Shown: one piece after another, positions 52,110 to 60,670 of the stretch
Layout: each line of letters starts with the position of its first letter
Numbering within the stretch: the stretch's first letter is position 1
Assembly (NCBI GenBank): GCA_946481105.1
Contig: CAMLMM010000002.1
Coordinates: 1 to 64,000 of the forward strand
Reading direction: 5' to 3'
Source: an uncultured Alphaproteobacteria bacterium
GTDB lineage: Bacteria; Pseudomonadota; Alphaproteobacteria; Micavibrionales; Micavibrionaceae
DNA length: 64,000 nucleotides
Notes under the pieces: generated by a model
Told to the model about the DNA's origin: nothing
Database searches by the model: none
What the model saw: the letters and a program-made list of their open reading frames with translations, nothing else
Made by a program: the position numbers and the translations under genes

Positions 52110-53910
52110 GGCGAATTCTTTGGCATCCCTGCTTGGTTTGATACTGCTCCTGTCGGGGGCGGTAACGGCTCACGCCGATGACACTAATGGTCTGGCCATG
52201 GTCGGGCAACCTAAATTATCGTCTGGCTTTACCCATTTCGAATACGCCAACCCGGATGCGCCCAAAGGGGGGACGCTGCGCCAGGCGGCCCTTGGCAGTT
52301 TTGACACCATTAACCCCTTCTCGCTGAACGGTAAGGCTGCGCAAGGGCTGAACTTGGCCTATGACCGCCTGACTATCCAATCATGGGACGAGCCGTTTAC
52401 GCTGTACCCGCTGATCGCCGAGAAAATCGATGTGGCCTCCGACCGGTCGCATATCGGTTTTACGCTGAATGAAGCGGCCCAGTTTTCGGATGGCACACCG
52501 ATAACAACTGATGATGTTGTCTTCACCTTTGAAACGCTGCGTGACAAGGGCCGCCCGAATATGCGCAATGTCTACAAACTTGTAGACCGCATCGATGTGG
52601 CTAATTCTCGTCACCTGACCTTCTATCTGAAAGAAGGTTTCAACCGCGAAACGGTGATGATCATCGCCAAGATGCCGGTGTTGTCGAAAGCGTGGTGGTC
52701 GGGCAAGGACTTCAATAAAACCATCCTGACACCGCCTGTCAGTTCCGGCCCGTACAGGATTACTGAAGTCTCCGTCGGTCGCCGTGTCGTCATGGAACGC
52801 AACCCGGATTACTGGGGCAAGGATTTGCCCGTATACCGTGGCCTGAATAATTTCGACCGCGTAATCTACGATTACTTCCGTGACCAGACCGCCGCGTTTG
52901 AATCCTTCAAGAAAGGCGATATCGATGTCTGGACGGACCTCGACCCAGGCCATTGGGTGAAGGCCTATGATTTCGACGCTGCCAAATCGGGCAAGGTAAA
53001 GCGTGAATCTCTGCAACACGGGCGCGTGGAGAAGATGTGGGGCTTTGTTTTCAATCTGCGACGCCCGCCCTTCGATGACCTACGTGTCCGCCGGGCGATG
53101 GCGTTGATGATTGATTACGACTGGATCAACAAGAATATCTTCTATGGTCAGTATAACAGCCTGACCGGATACTTCCCCAACTCCGATCTGGGCGCGGCCG
53201 GCGTCCCCAGCGCGGCGGAGCTGGAATTACTAAATCCATTCAAGGATAACTTGCCGCCGGAAGTATTTGGTCCGGCCTGGCGGCCACCCGCAACCGGGAA
53301 CCAGATGGCCCTGCGGCAAAATCAGGCGCAGGCTGATACCATGCTCAAAGAAGCCGGATGGGAAATAAAAAATGGTCAGCGCATGAATGCGAAGACAGGT
53401 GATGTGCTGGGTTTTGAAATTTTGGTCGGTAACAAGATTGATGAAAAAATTGCCCTCACCTTTAAACGCAGCCTGTCGCGTCTGGGTATCAATGTCACAC
53501 TGCGCACACTCGATGCCGCCGCGTTTCAGGATCGCCTGACCGACTATGATTACGACATGACGCTTTATTGGTGGCTTAATACCCTCTCGCCCGGTACCGA
53601 ACAGGCGATTTACTGGGGATGTGACGCGGCAAAACAGAATGGCCGGTTCAATTATTCCGGTATCTGTCATCCCGCCATTGAAAAACTGAGTGCAGCTATC
53701 CCGAATGCCACGTCACGCGAAGAGATGGCGACACTAACCCGGGCGCTGGACCGAATCCTGACCTGGGAGCAGATTGCCATCCCCCTCTTCTACAGCGGGA
53801 AAGATAATGTGGCGTCATGGGCCAAATTCCGCCATCCGGACCATATTTCCCTCTATGGAAATGTTATTGAATCCTGGTGGATGGCACCTGCCCCAGCAAA
53901 ACAGGATTGA
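52108..53910 (+). CDS. Periplasmic oligopeptide-type solute-binding protein, YejA-like (second copy)
   Basis: About 600 residues, paralogue of the protein at 21145-22935; both share the FTHF-[DE]YxNPDAPKGGTLR block, a D-x3-[NG]-P-F motif and the C-terminal LDRIL-W region. A signal peptide ends VTAHADD. With the ATG at 52108 the peptide lacks a basic n-region; the in-frame ATG at 52051 would supply Arg residues (WRSARLLV) but overlaps the divergent gene by about 59 nt. No transporter genes adjoin it. Uptake of peptides or murein fragments is possible. Confidence 0.88.
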   Translation: MANSLASLLGLILLLSGAVTAHADDTNGLAMVGQPKLSSGFTHFEYANPDAPKGGTLRQAALGSFDTINPFSLNGKAAQGLNLAYDRLTIQSWDEPFTLYPLIAEKIDVASDRSHIGFTLNEAAQFSDGTPITTDDVVFTFETLRDKGRPNMRNVYKLVDRIDVANSRHLTFYLKEGFNRETVMIIAKMPVLSKAWWSGKDFNKTILTPPVSSGPYRITEVSVGRRVVMERNPDYWGKDLPVYRGLNNFDRVIYDYFRDQTAAFESFKKGDIDVWTDLDPGHWVKAYDFDAAKSGKVKRESLQHGRVEKMWGFVFNLRRPPFDDLRVRRAMALMIDYDWINKNIFYGQYNSLTGYFPNSDLGAAGVPSAAELELLNPFKDNLPPEVFGPAWRPPATGNQMALRQNQAQADTMLKEAGWEIKNGQRMNAKTGDVLGFEILVGNKIDEKIALTFKRSLSRLGINVTLRTLDAAAFQDRLTDYDYDMTLYWWLNTLSPGTEQAIYWGCDAAKQNGRFNYSGICHPAIEKLSAAIPNATSREEMATLTRALDRILTWEQIAIPLFYSGKDNVASWAKFRHPDHISLYGNVIESWWMAPAPAKQD

Positions 53911-53966
53911 GAGAACGTTCAAGTCCTGTTATGGTGAGTCAGAGTTAATTACATCAGGTTACGACA

Positions 53967-54485
53967 ATGAAAAAAGCGCTTTTTACCCTTCTCCCTTTAA
54001 CTGCCCTGCTTCTGGCAGGTTGCGGCACTGGCATGAAACAGGAAATTGAGGAGAATGGCCGTTACTGGCAGCGAATCGACACGACCGACGCTATTTACCA
54101 GCAAGGTCCAAAAGCCCAGCAGATGCTCTTCCAAGATATCGCCCGCTGCACGTCATCCATCAATGAAATGCAACGTCTGGGCGCGATCAAGAACGCGGTT
54201 CCAGCAGAAACATTCAATGCCGCTGGCGAAAAAGTGGACTATGCCTCCGCTGAAGGTCGTCTGGCGAAATACGATACGCCGGAACGCGATGGCTATATGC
54301 GCACCGAATATTACGATTACACCGACTTTGAAGGTTGCATGACCTATAAAGGCTGGGAACGTACAAAATACGTGAATTACCAGACATCAACCAAATCCCG
54401 CGATGTCTACCTCGACAATCTGGGTTATGAGCGCTACCGCTCCAAAATGATGGAAGACACGCCGAAAGGCCCGTACAACCAATAA
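53967..54485 (+). CDS. Unrecognised lipoprotein
   Basis: 172 residues with a textbook lipoprotein signal (MKKALFTLLPLTALLLAGC, lipid Cys at 19). The mature part is Tyr- and charge-rich, with two further Cys (RCTSS, GCMTYKGW) that may pair. No family recognised. A strong terminator follows, and the gene appears monocistronic. Confidence 0.82.
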   Translation: MKKALFTLLPLTALLLAGCGTGMKQEIEENGRYWQRIDTTDAIYQQGPKAQQMLFQDIARCTSSINEMQRLGAIKNAVPAETFNAAGEKVDYASAEGRLAKYDTPERDGYMRTEYYDYTDFEGCMTYKGWERTKYVNYQTSTKSRDVYLDNLGYERYRSKMMEDTPKGPYNQ

Positions 54486-54489
54486 TTCA

Positions 54490-54516
54490 AAAACCCCGCT
54501 TCGGCGGGGTTTTTTA
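54490..54516 (+). terminator. Intrinsic terminator
   Basis: CCCCGC-TTCG-GCGGGG stem with a UUCG-type tetraloop, flanked by AAAA and TTTTTT. It ends the lipoprotein transcript. Confidence 0.93.
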
Positions 54517-54580
54517 TTTACCTCACTATTGATTTTCATAAAATTAATCGCTATTCATATTTCTTCAGTGAGGGTAAAAA

Positions 54581-54967
54581 ATGACAAAAGCTCAAGACAG
54601 AAAAGCAATGGAAGCGCGTATTGCCGCAGGTAACGCTTCTCCCGAAGAAATTCAGCGATTTAATATAAGTGAAATGACCCGTTATTTTGCGCGGCTTGCT
54701 TCGATTACCGGAGATAAACAGGCGACAGAATGCCGTGAGTTCGCAGGGAAGATTGCCAACTTTGATGCATCTACTCAGTTAATTGCCATCAGTCGCCTGG
54801 CTGAAACGGCACGCCATGGAAGCCAGTCTTCTAAAAAAGTTTTGGTTGCTTTTGCCCGTGCAGTGTCAGGGGATAACAGTCGTTTTGTTGAACGCACCCA
54901 AGATTTCCTTAAAGGCATCGATACGGCAGGTTTGGTTAACCATCTACTTGGTCGTTCACCCCGCTGA
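54581..54967 (+). CDS. Unrecognised small helical protein
   Basis: 128 residues, wholly helical by pattern, basic and without signal or membrane segments. It opens MTKAQDRKAMEARIAAGNAS and ends LLGRSPR. No family recognised. GTGAGGG upstream of the ATG is a plausible Shine-Dalgarno. It converges on the glycosyltransferase gene with a 1-nt gap. Confidence 0.65.
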   Translation: MTKAQDRKAMEARIAAGNASPEEIQRFNISEMTRYFARLASITGDKQATECREFAGKIANFDASTQLIAISRLAETARHGSQSSKKVLVAFARAVSGDNSRFVERTQDFLKGIDTAGLVNHLLGRSPR

Positions 54968-54968
54968 A

Positions 54969-55907
54969 TTATAACGCATTGATAACTGTGTCGACAGTCA
55001 GATCACCCATCAGGCTTTTCTTTACATTCTTGGCAACAAAATCTGGTGCGCCTGTGAGCTTGGCAAAGCTTTGTGGTGTGCGCACAAAGCGGGCCTGTGG
55101 GCCATAAGGGGCGTACAGTATATCGTTTGTTGGTCCGAACAACCCGAGCGTAGGAATACCGGACGCCGCGGCGCAGTGCATAAGTCCAGAGTCGTTGCCG
55201 ATATAATACTGGCACCGCGCGATACAGGCCGCCGCCTCACCGGGTGTCCCTTTAGCAATCAAGTCCAGGCGCTGACCAACGGGTAACGATTCATAAACCT
55301 GTTTGGCAATCGCCTCCTCGCCGGGGGCCGCAAACACGGCAACACGCCAGTTGTGAAATTTACCACCTTCGGAAAGAACCTGATTTAACAAAGTTATAAA
55401 ATTTTCTGCTGGCCAGATTTTGCCAATCCAGTTTGCTGTCGGCCCTACCGCCAACACAGGCGGCCCATCAGGAATAAGCATAGCCGCCTTTTTGGCCTGC
55501 CGGGGTGATACAAACAGGCAAGGTGACGGAATATAACTGGATTTCATGACATCAGCATTCTGCAAGACTTTATGCTGACCGGAATTGATATGAGGGCCGT
55601 AAATATAGCGTTTATCTGCACGGATAAGCCGTGAAACCGCCGAATTACGCAGATCGATAACGACGTCCCATTTCGTCCCCACAACCTGCCGCCAAAGCTT
55701 GATCCAATGGCGATTCCAGCTTTGCTTATTCAGGGCGATAATCCGGTGCAATCCGGGCAGTCCTTCAAACAAGCTGACGACCAGAGGGCCACAGGCAAGT
55801 GTGATCCGGGCATCCGGCCAGGTCGCCAAAACATGGTTTAACAACCCTGTGGACAAGACCGCATCCCCTATCCGGGTCGAAGTGATAAACAGGATATTTG
55901 TACTCAT
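54969..55907 (-). CDS. Glycosyltransferase family 9 (heptosyltransferase-like)
   Basis: 312 residues from the ATG at 55907 (MSTNILFITSTRIGDAVLSTG). GT9 enzymes add heptose or similar sugars to lipopolysaccharide core on the cytoplasmic face. Hallmarks: the N-terminal R-I-G-D motif, VGPTANWIGKIWPAENF, and the nucleotide-sugar site YYIGNDSGLMHCAAASGIPTLGLFGPT-like block. An upstream ATG at 55967 is rejected since homology begins at MSTNILF. The exact sugar and acceptor are unknown. Confidence 0.9.
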   Translation of the reverse strand: MSTNILFITSTRIGDAVLSTGLLNHVLATWPDARITLACGPLVVSLFEGLPGLHRIIALNKQSWNRHWIKLWRQVVGTKWDVVIDLRNSAVSRLIRADKRYIYGPHINSGQHKVLQNADVMKSSYIPSPCLFVSPRQAKKAAMLIPDGPPVLAVGPTANWIGKIWPAENFITLLNQVLSEGGKFHNWRVAVFAAPGEEAIAKQVYESLPVGQRLDLIAKGTPGEAAACIARCQYYIGNDSGLMHCAAASGIPTLGLFGPTNDILYAPYGPQARFVRTPQSFAKLTGAPDFVAKNVKKSLMGDLTVDTVINAL

Positions 55908-56019
55908 AACCCGCAGAATACAAGGGTTTAACCAGAAAAGAAACCGGGAAAAAACCGTACTGGACAAGCGGCACGAATTTGACTATAAACTCCCCACCGA
56001 ACGGTTTACCCCGTGGAAC

Positions 56020-56095
56020 GCCTAAGTAGCTCAGTCGGTAGAGCAAGCGACTGAAAATCGCTGTGTCGCTGGTTCGATTCCGGCCTTAGGCACCA
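56020..56095 (+). tRNA. tRNA-Phe (anticodon GAA)
   Basis: 76 nt with encoded CCA. Acceptor GCCTAAG/CTTAGGC, D loop TAGCTCAGTCGGTAGAGC, anticodon stem AGCGA/TCGCT with loop CTGAAAA giving GAA, T loop GGTTCGATTCC. Confidence 0.97.
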
Positions 56096-56116
56096 TCTTT
56101 TCTTCTGGAGTACCGC

Positions 56117-56845
56117 ATGACCGCCGCCTCCACCTATGTTTCCCTTGACCGTGGTTCTGTGACTGTTAGCGGGGCCGATGCATTTAAGTTTCTGCAAAAC
56201 ATCGTCAGTAATGATCTAGCCCTGCTCGCTACGCAGCCGCAGATTCAGGCCTGCCTGCTAACGCCGCAAGGAAAATACCTGCATGATTTTTATATAACCC
56301 GGCGCAATGATGACTATGTTCTGGACTGCGAAGCGGGTGAACGGGCCACCGATCTGTCGCGGCGCCTCTCACTTTACAAGCTGCGCGCGCAGGTAGTCAT
56401 CACGGCGACGGAACATACTACGATATATTGTGATATAACTTCTGGCCTGAGAATCGCTGTAAAACCTGAAGGAACCGAAGTCCCCTATTCTGCCTGGGAC
56501 GAACAACGAATAAAATCGGGAAAACCGGATGGATCACGCGACGCCGAAGTCGGCATATCCACACTGGCCGAATTGAATCTGGATATCGACGCCGTTTCGT
56601 ATACCAAGGGCTGCTATATTGGCCAGGAATTGGTCGCCCGAATGCATAACCGTAATCTGGGCAAAAAATCCCTGATCCCGGTCCGATTTTACGAATCACC
56701 CCCCGATTTTGGAGTAAATATTATTATTGCAGGTGAAACTATAGGTGAAATGCGTACTAATTGTGGTAAAATAGGACTTATCCTGATGCGTAACAGCTTT
56801 ATCGGGCAGTCACTTTCGGAAAACGCTTTATTTGAATTTATATAG
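56117..56845 (+). CDS. ygfZ: YgfZ/GcvT-family tetrahydrofolate-dependent Fe-S assembly protein
   Basis: 242 residues. The family motif K-G-C-Y-x-G-Q-E appears as TKGCYIGQELVARMHNRN near 168-185, and the N terminus has the GADAFKFLQNIVSND folate-fold opening. YgfZ/IBA57 helps mature 4Fe-4S proteins; a second Fe-S carrier (Nfu type) lies at 60066-60617. Somewhat shorter at the C terminus than the E. coli protein. It begins 21 nt after tRNA-Phe. Confidence 0.92.
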   Translation: MTAASTYVSLDRGSVTVSGADAFKFLQNIVSNDLALLATQPQIQACLLTPQGKYLHDFYITRRNDDYVLDCEAGERATDLSRRLSLYKLRAQVVITATEHTTIYCDITSGLRIAVKPEGTEVPYSAWDEQRIKSGKPDGSRDAEVGISTLAELNLDIDAVSYTKGCYIGQELVARMHNRNLGKKSLIPVRFYESPPDFGVNIIIAGETIGEMRTNCGKIGLILMRNSFIGQSLSENALFEFI

Positions 56846-56859
56846 CGAGATCTTAATAT

Positions 56860-57681
56860 ATGAAAAACATACTCCTCTACTTTCTTGCACTCTTTTTGTT
56901 TACCACCATACCCTCAACATATGCCACCGATGCCCCAGCCGTAAAAAAAGAGCCGCGCTATTTTGTTTTTAAGAAGCGGCCTGTAGCGCCACGGTGTATC
57001 TGGTATTTATCGATTGAAAGCACAACAACGAAAGAAGGTGACAGCGTAGACCTTCTTTCCTGCGAAACGCAAAACCGTATTCAGTACGAAAAGTTCGGTC
57101 CTGTTGAAATACGCCCTGATGGAACAGTCAGTCAGGAAGTCGAGTATGGTGACGAAAAAGATCCAAGCAAAGGATATATTCAGTATAAGGCTTTGGGGGA
57201 CATCACTCAGGATGGGCTCGAATTGCTCCTGGTAAAAACCACCGGCGGCTGGTCAGGACATTACAGTGTGCTGGCGAGCTTTCGTATCAAGAATGACAGG
57301 CTGGTATTTGGAAATATCTATAGCAAGGAAGATCGTAGCGCCCGCGGCATCGAAGACGCCAGTTTTGAAAACGGGAATATATATATGAGTTCATATATGA
57401 CACCCTATGAAATCGGCCTCCTGGCAATGGATCTTGGCTATCTTGTCGAACGCCCCCCTGAAGGAATTCTGGAGCGCGATCCCAAAACATGCGCCGGCAT
57501 GGTCTATCGTCGCGGCAATGAGGTCATCGGCTTGTTCCCCAGCGATAAATGCGGCACGGTGCCGCTCAATCAAGACAACTGCTTTACTAAAATGATGCAG
57601 CCTTATATGGGCCGCACACTCGCGTATAAAGAATTGTCGAATTTTTTCTTTAAATTACGCGACGAATGCCAGTTAAAATAA
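56860..57681 (+). CDS. Unrecognised exported protein
   Basis: 273 residues with a signal peptide (hydrophobic core LLYFLALFLFTTI, cleavage near TYATDA). The mature part has six or more Cys (RCIWYL, LLSCETQ, KTCAGM, DKCGTV, DNCFTK, DECQLK), suggesting several disulfides. A DITQDGLELLLVKTTGGWSG stretch resembles FG-GAP/VCBS-like beta repeats, but this is weak. No family is recognised. It is 14 nt after ygfZ and 6 nt before the HAD gene. Confidence 0.75.
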   Translation: MKNILLYFLALFLFTTIPSTYATDAPAVKKEPRYFVFKKRPVAPRCIWYLSIESTTTKEGDSVDLLSCETQNRIQYEKFGPVEIRPDGTVSQEVEYGDEKDPSKGYIQYKALGDITQDGLELLLVKTTGGWSGHYSVLASFRIKNDRLVFGNIYSKEDRSARGIEDASFENGNIYMSSYMTPYEIGLLAMDLGYLVERPPEGILERDPKTCAGMVYRRGNEVIGLFPSDKCGTVPLNQDNCFTKMMQPYMGRTLAYKELSNFFFKLRDECQLK

Positions 57682-57687
57682 AATAGC

Positions 57688-58344
57688 ATGATTAAGTATG
57701 TATTTTGGGATTGTGACAACACCCTTGTCCAAAACGGTCAGATTCATTGGGAAAAACACGTGGCAGTTCTGGCGCGCTATGGTATTACGCTGGATAAAAA
57801 ATATCATCAGCAATTCTATCATAACAATGGCAAGCAAAACTGGAAATTGCTGGTAGACGATTTGGGATTCTCTGTCCCTTGCCAAACATATCTGACAGAA
57901 ATTGATGACTGGTACCATGCGCAGGTCGTCAGTGTCCCATTGCGTGACGGAGTCGATATCGCGCTTGATTATTTCCAGCATTCAGGCGCCCGCCAATGCG
58001 TTGTTACAAACGCACGCCAGTCGTCAGTCCTCCCTATGCTGGCCAGTAAGAAACTAATGCACTATTTTGATTTTGTTTTATGCAAGGAAGATTACGTGAA
58101 TCGAAAACCTCATCCCATGCCTTACTTGACCGCCCTGGCAAGAATGGAAGAGCTACATGGCGCTCCCATCGATAAATCAAGCTGCCTTGCCATTGAAGAT
58201 GACCCCTACGGCGTAGCCGCCGCCCACGCAGCTGGCATCCCTGTTCTGCACCGCTGTCGTGACGAAGGTGACCCGCCAGCGCCAGGCTGCGCTGCATCCG
58301 TTTACACAGGGCCTGATTTCTTGTCCTGGCTGAAAATAACCTAG
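57688..58344 (+). CDS. HAD-superfamily phosphatase
   Basis: 218 residues with all HAD motifs: FWDCDNTL (nucleophile Asp and acid/base Asp), VVTNARQ (motif II Thr), RKPHPMPY (motif III Lys) and AIEDDPYG (motif IV). The cap is a small helical type, like phosphoglycolate phosphatase or beta-phosphoglucomutase relatives. Natural substrate unknown. It converges on tsaB with a 4-nt overlap (CTAG). Confidence 0.9.
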   Translation: MIKYVFWDCDNTLVQNGQIHWEKHVAVLARYGITLDKKYHQQFYHNNGKQNWKLLVDDLGFSVPCQTYLTEIDDWYHAQVVSVPLRDGVDIALDYFQHSGARQCVVTNARQSSVLPMLASKKLMHYFDFVLCKEDYVNRKPHPMPYLTALARMEELHGAPIDKSSCLAIEDDPYGVAAAHAAGIPVLHRCRDEGDPPAPGCAASVYTGPDFLSWLKIT

Positions 58345-58922
58345 GTCTGAAAAACCGTCTTGTTTTTGGGCTGCGAAACTTCTGCACCCCGAAGGTAAAC
58401 CGGCTGCGGCGCCTCTGCCGTAACAAAATTTTCAGGTAAATGAACATCTCCTGCGATGCGTGCCAGCAACCCCACATCGGGCATTGCATCTTGGGCAATG
58501 AGGCCATTGAAGCTATTTACTTCATCTTGTGACCATATACGTGGCTGTTCACCTTTTACCTGTCCATAGAAATCTCCGCGTTTGGTGTCGATAATAACCA
58601 AATCTGCATCTGTAGATTTGCTCAACAGATCAAGTGTCGACATACCGAAAACGGGCTTATTAAGGGCCATCCCCAAAGTTCGGGCCGTGGTCAAACCTAT
58701 ACGAACACCTGTAAATGATCCGGGGCCACAAGTAACTGCAATACGCGAAATATCGCGCAGCGTTAACCCTGATTTTTTGATGATAGCGTCGATCATAGGC
58801 ACCAGCATTTCAGCCTGCCCCCGTTCGGTATCCACTTGCTCTATTATCAAATTTGCTGTCTGCACATCATAAATTGCAACCGCACAACCTGAAACAGACA
58901 CATCTAGAGCGAGTATTTTCAA
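58341..58922 (-). CDS. tsaB: tRNA N6-threonylcarbamoyladenosine biosynthesis protein TsaB
   Basis: 193 residues; partner of TsaD in the t6A modification of ANN-decoding tRNAs. The ASKHA-fold opening ILALDVSVSGCAVAIY and the family signature VTCGPGSFTGVRIGLTTARTL are clear. It is slightly short at the C terminus. In many alphaproteobacteria tsaB adjoins rimI and nfu; here nfu is nearby but a deacetylase-like gene intervenes. Confidence 0.93.
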   Translation of the reverse strand: MKILALDVSVSGCAVAIYDVQTANLIIEQVDTERGQAEMLVPMIDAIIKKSGLTLRDISRIAVTCGPGSFTGVRIGLTTARTLGMALNKPVFGMSTLDLLSKSTDADLVIIDTKRGDFYGQVKGEQPRIWSQDEVNSFNGLIAQDAMPDVGLLARIAGDVHLPENFVTAEAPQPVYLRGAEVSQPKNKTVFQT

Positions 58923-58983
58923 TGAATTAACCTTTCATGCCAACGCAGTTGCCTAATTTCATGGGGCTGATTATAGTCACGGG

Positions 58984-60069
58984 ATGATGCTCCGCAAGTT
59001 ATTCCTTATCGGCTGCTGCGCCTTTCTGCCCTGCACGGCTGCATTCGCGTCGACTATCCCAGGGGATATGAACGCTGCTATTGCCTATGTCTATTTCCGC
59101 ATTGGCGGAAATGCCGATGATACACCCGGATTAAGTCAGGATAATTTTACAGCCCAGATTTCTGAAATTGCCAACAAGGATAATAATTATAATCCAAGCA
59201 GAATTGATGACGTTTTAGCGGCGCAAAAAGCACATGAACCATTGCCACTCAAAACCATTCTACTGACATTTGATGGCACAGACATCACATTCCTGCATAA
59301 TGCATTACCCCTTCTGCAGAAGCATAACCTCCCTTATGCTGTTTTTATTTCACCCGGAATGCTGGATAACGCCGAAAAAACCCAATCGGACGACACAATG
59401 CATTGGGACGATATACGCACCATTCTTAAAGATAAGAACGCAACGATAGGGTTAAGCGCTTATAATTACGGGCATATGGATGGCAAAACAGTGGAAGATA
59501 TAAGCGCCGATTTAAACAGGGCGCGCGTTCGCTTTCGGGAAGAACTGCAACAGGAACCTCTGTATTTTGCCTATCCTTTTGGCGAGTACAGCGATGAGTA
59601 CATTGCCGCTGTAACGCGACAAAACTTTGCCGCATCTTTTGGCCAGCAATCGGGTGTCATTGCAGAAGGGGCAGCGCGTACGACACTGCCACGTTTTACA
59701 ATGACTGATGATTTTTCTGATATGGATCGCTTTCGTCTAACCTCTGTATCACTGCCCTTTCCTGTTACATCAGTACACCCCAGTGCAACGATCGTGGATA
59801 AAAACCCACCGGCGATTTCTTTCACGATAGCTTCTTCCATTTCCAGGCAGGATATCAGTAAATTGACTTGTTTCGCTTCAGGCGTTGGTAAGCTTGAAAC
59901 ACAAACTGATAAAAGCGGTGAAACAAAGGTGAAGTTTCCCGCGCCTTTTGAAGATAATAAAGGGCGTGTTAACTGCACCCTTCCCGCGCCACCACTTGAT
60001 GGTTCTGATGATCCCCGTTGGCGCTGGCTCGGATTTCTATTTTCCATGCCTGAAAGTGCTGCACATTAA
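58984..60069 (+). CDS. Exported polysaccharide-deacetylase-fold protein with altered active site
   Basis: 361 residues with a signal peptide ending TAAFASTI. The NodB-homology core is recognisable: ILLTFDGTD (motif 1), MHWDDIRTIL, LYFAYPFGEYSDEY (motif 3). In active carbohydrate esterase 4 enzymes motif 1 is TFDD and motif 2 is [SN]H-x3-H; here the metal-binding second Asp is Gly and the first motif-2 His appears as Ala (GLSAYNYGHMD). A catalytic role is therefore doubtful. The C-terminal ~110 residues are a separate Pro-rich region. It converges on the Nfu gene with a 4-nt overlap. Confidence 0.8.
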   Translation: MMLRKLFLIGCCAFLPCTAAFASTIPGDMNAAIAYVYFRIGGNADDTPGLSQDNFTAQISEIANKDNNYNPSRIDDVLAAQKAHEPLPLKTILLTFDGTDITFLHNALPLLQKHNLPYAVFISPGMLDNAEKTQSDDTMHWDDIRTILKDKNATIGLSAYNYGHMDGKTVEDISADLNRARVRFREELQQEPLYFAYPFGEYSDEYIAAVTRQNFAASFGQQSGVIAEGAARTTLPRFTMTDDFSDMDRFRLTSVSLPFPVTSVHPSATIVDKNPPAISFTIASSISRQDISKLTCFASGVGKLETQTDKSGETKVKFPAPFEDNKGRVNCTLPAPPLDGSDDPRWRWLGFLFSMPESAAH

Positions 60070-60617
60070 TCTTCAACAGCGCGAACTTCCAGCACTTCAG
60101 GGATGTAATTGCGGAGCATATTTTCAATACCCATCTTCAGGGTAACTGTTGAACTTGGGCATCCAGCACACGCGCCACGCATTTTCAGCCACACAATGCC
60201 TTTTTCAAATTTTTGGAAAATGATATCACCACCATCACGGGCAACGGCCGGGCGCACGCGTGTCTCGATCAGATCGACAATTTTTTGGGCTGTTTCAGAA
60301 AGTGGTTCCTGATTTTCCCCTGTGGCTACCGCCGTCATAACCGGGTGACCAAGGCTGAAAAACTCAAATAATACACCCAATACGTAGGTGCGTATATCAT
60401 TCCACGCCGTGCTTTCAGACTTTGTTACGGCAACAAAGTCTGTTCCGAAGAAAACTGATTTAACGCCCTCCACACTAAAAAGACGTTCTGCCAATGGCGA
60501 CTGTCCTTTTACATCTTCGGGTGTTAAAAATTCCGCAGTGCCAGAAGGTAATACGATCACTCCTGGAATAAACTTCAGGGTTTGAGGATTAGGTGTTTCT
60601 TCGGTTTGTATAAACAT
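60066..60617 (-). CDS. Nfu-type iron-sulfur cluster carrier
   Basis: 183 residues, the alphaproteobacterial/mitochondrial NFU1 layout: an Nfu N-terminal domain (MFIQTEETPNPQTLKFIPG) and a C-terminal NifU-like domain with the cluster ligands in GACAGCPSS (Cys-x2-Cys). It delivers 4Fe-4S clusters to targets such as lipoyl synthase and complex I/II. Starts with ATG at 60617. Confidence 0.94.
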   Translation of the reverse strand: MFIQTEETPNPQTLKFIPGVIVLPSGTAEFLTPEDVKGQSPLAERLFSVEGVKSVFFGTDFVAVTKSESTAWNDIRTYVLGVLFEFFSLGHPVMTAVATGENQEPLSETAQKIVDLIETRVRPAVARDGGDIIFQKFEKGIVWLKMRGACAGCPSSTVTLKMGIENMLRNYIPEVLEVRAVED

Positions 60618-60670
60618 ATCTCATTCCTTTTTAAGGAATGAGATAAAGGAATTCCCTGAAATAGCAAGAT

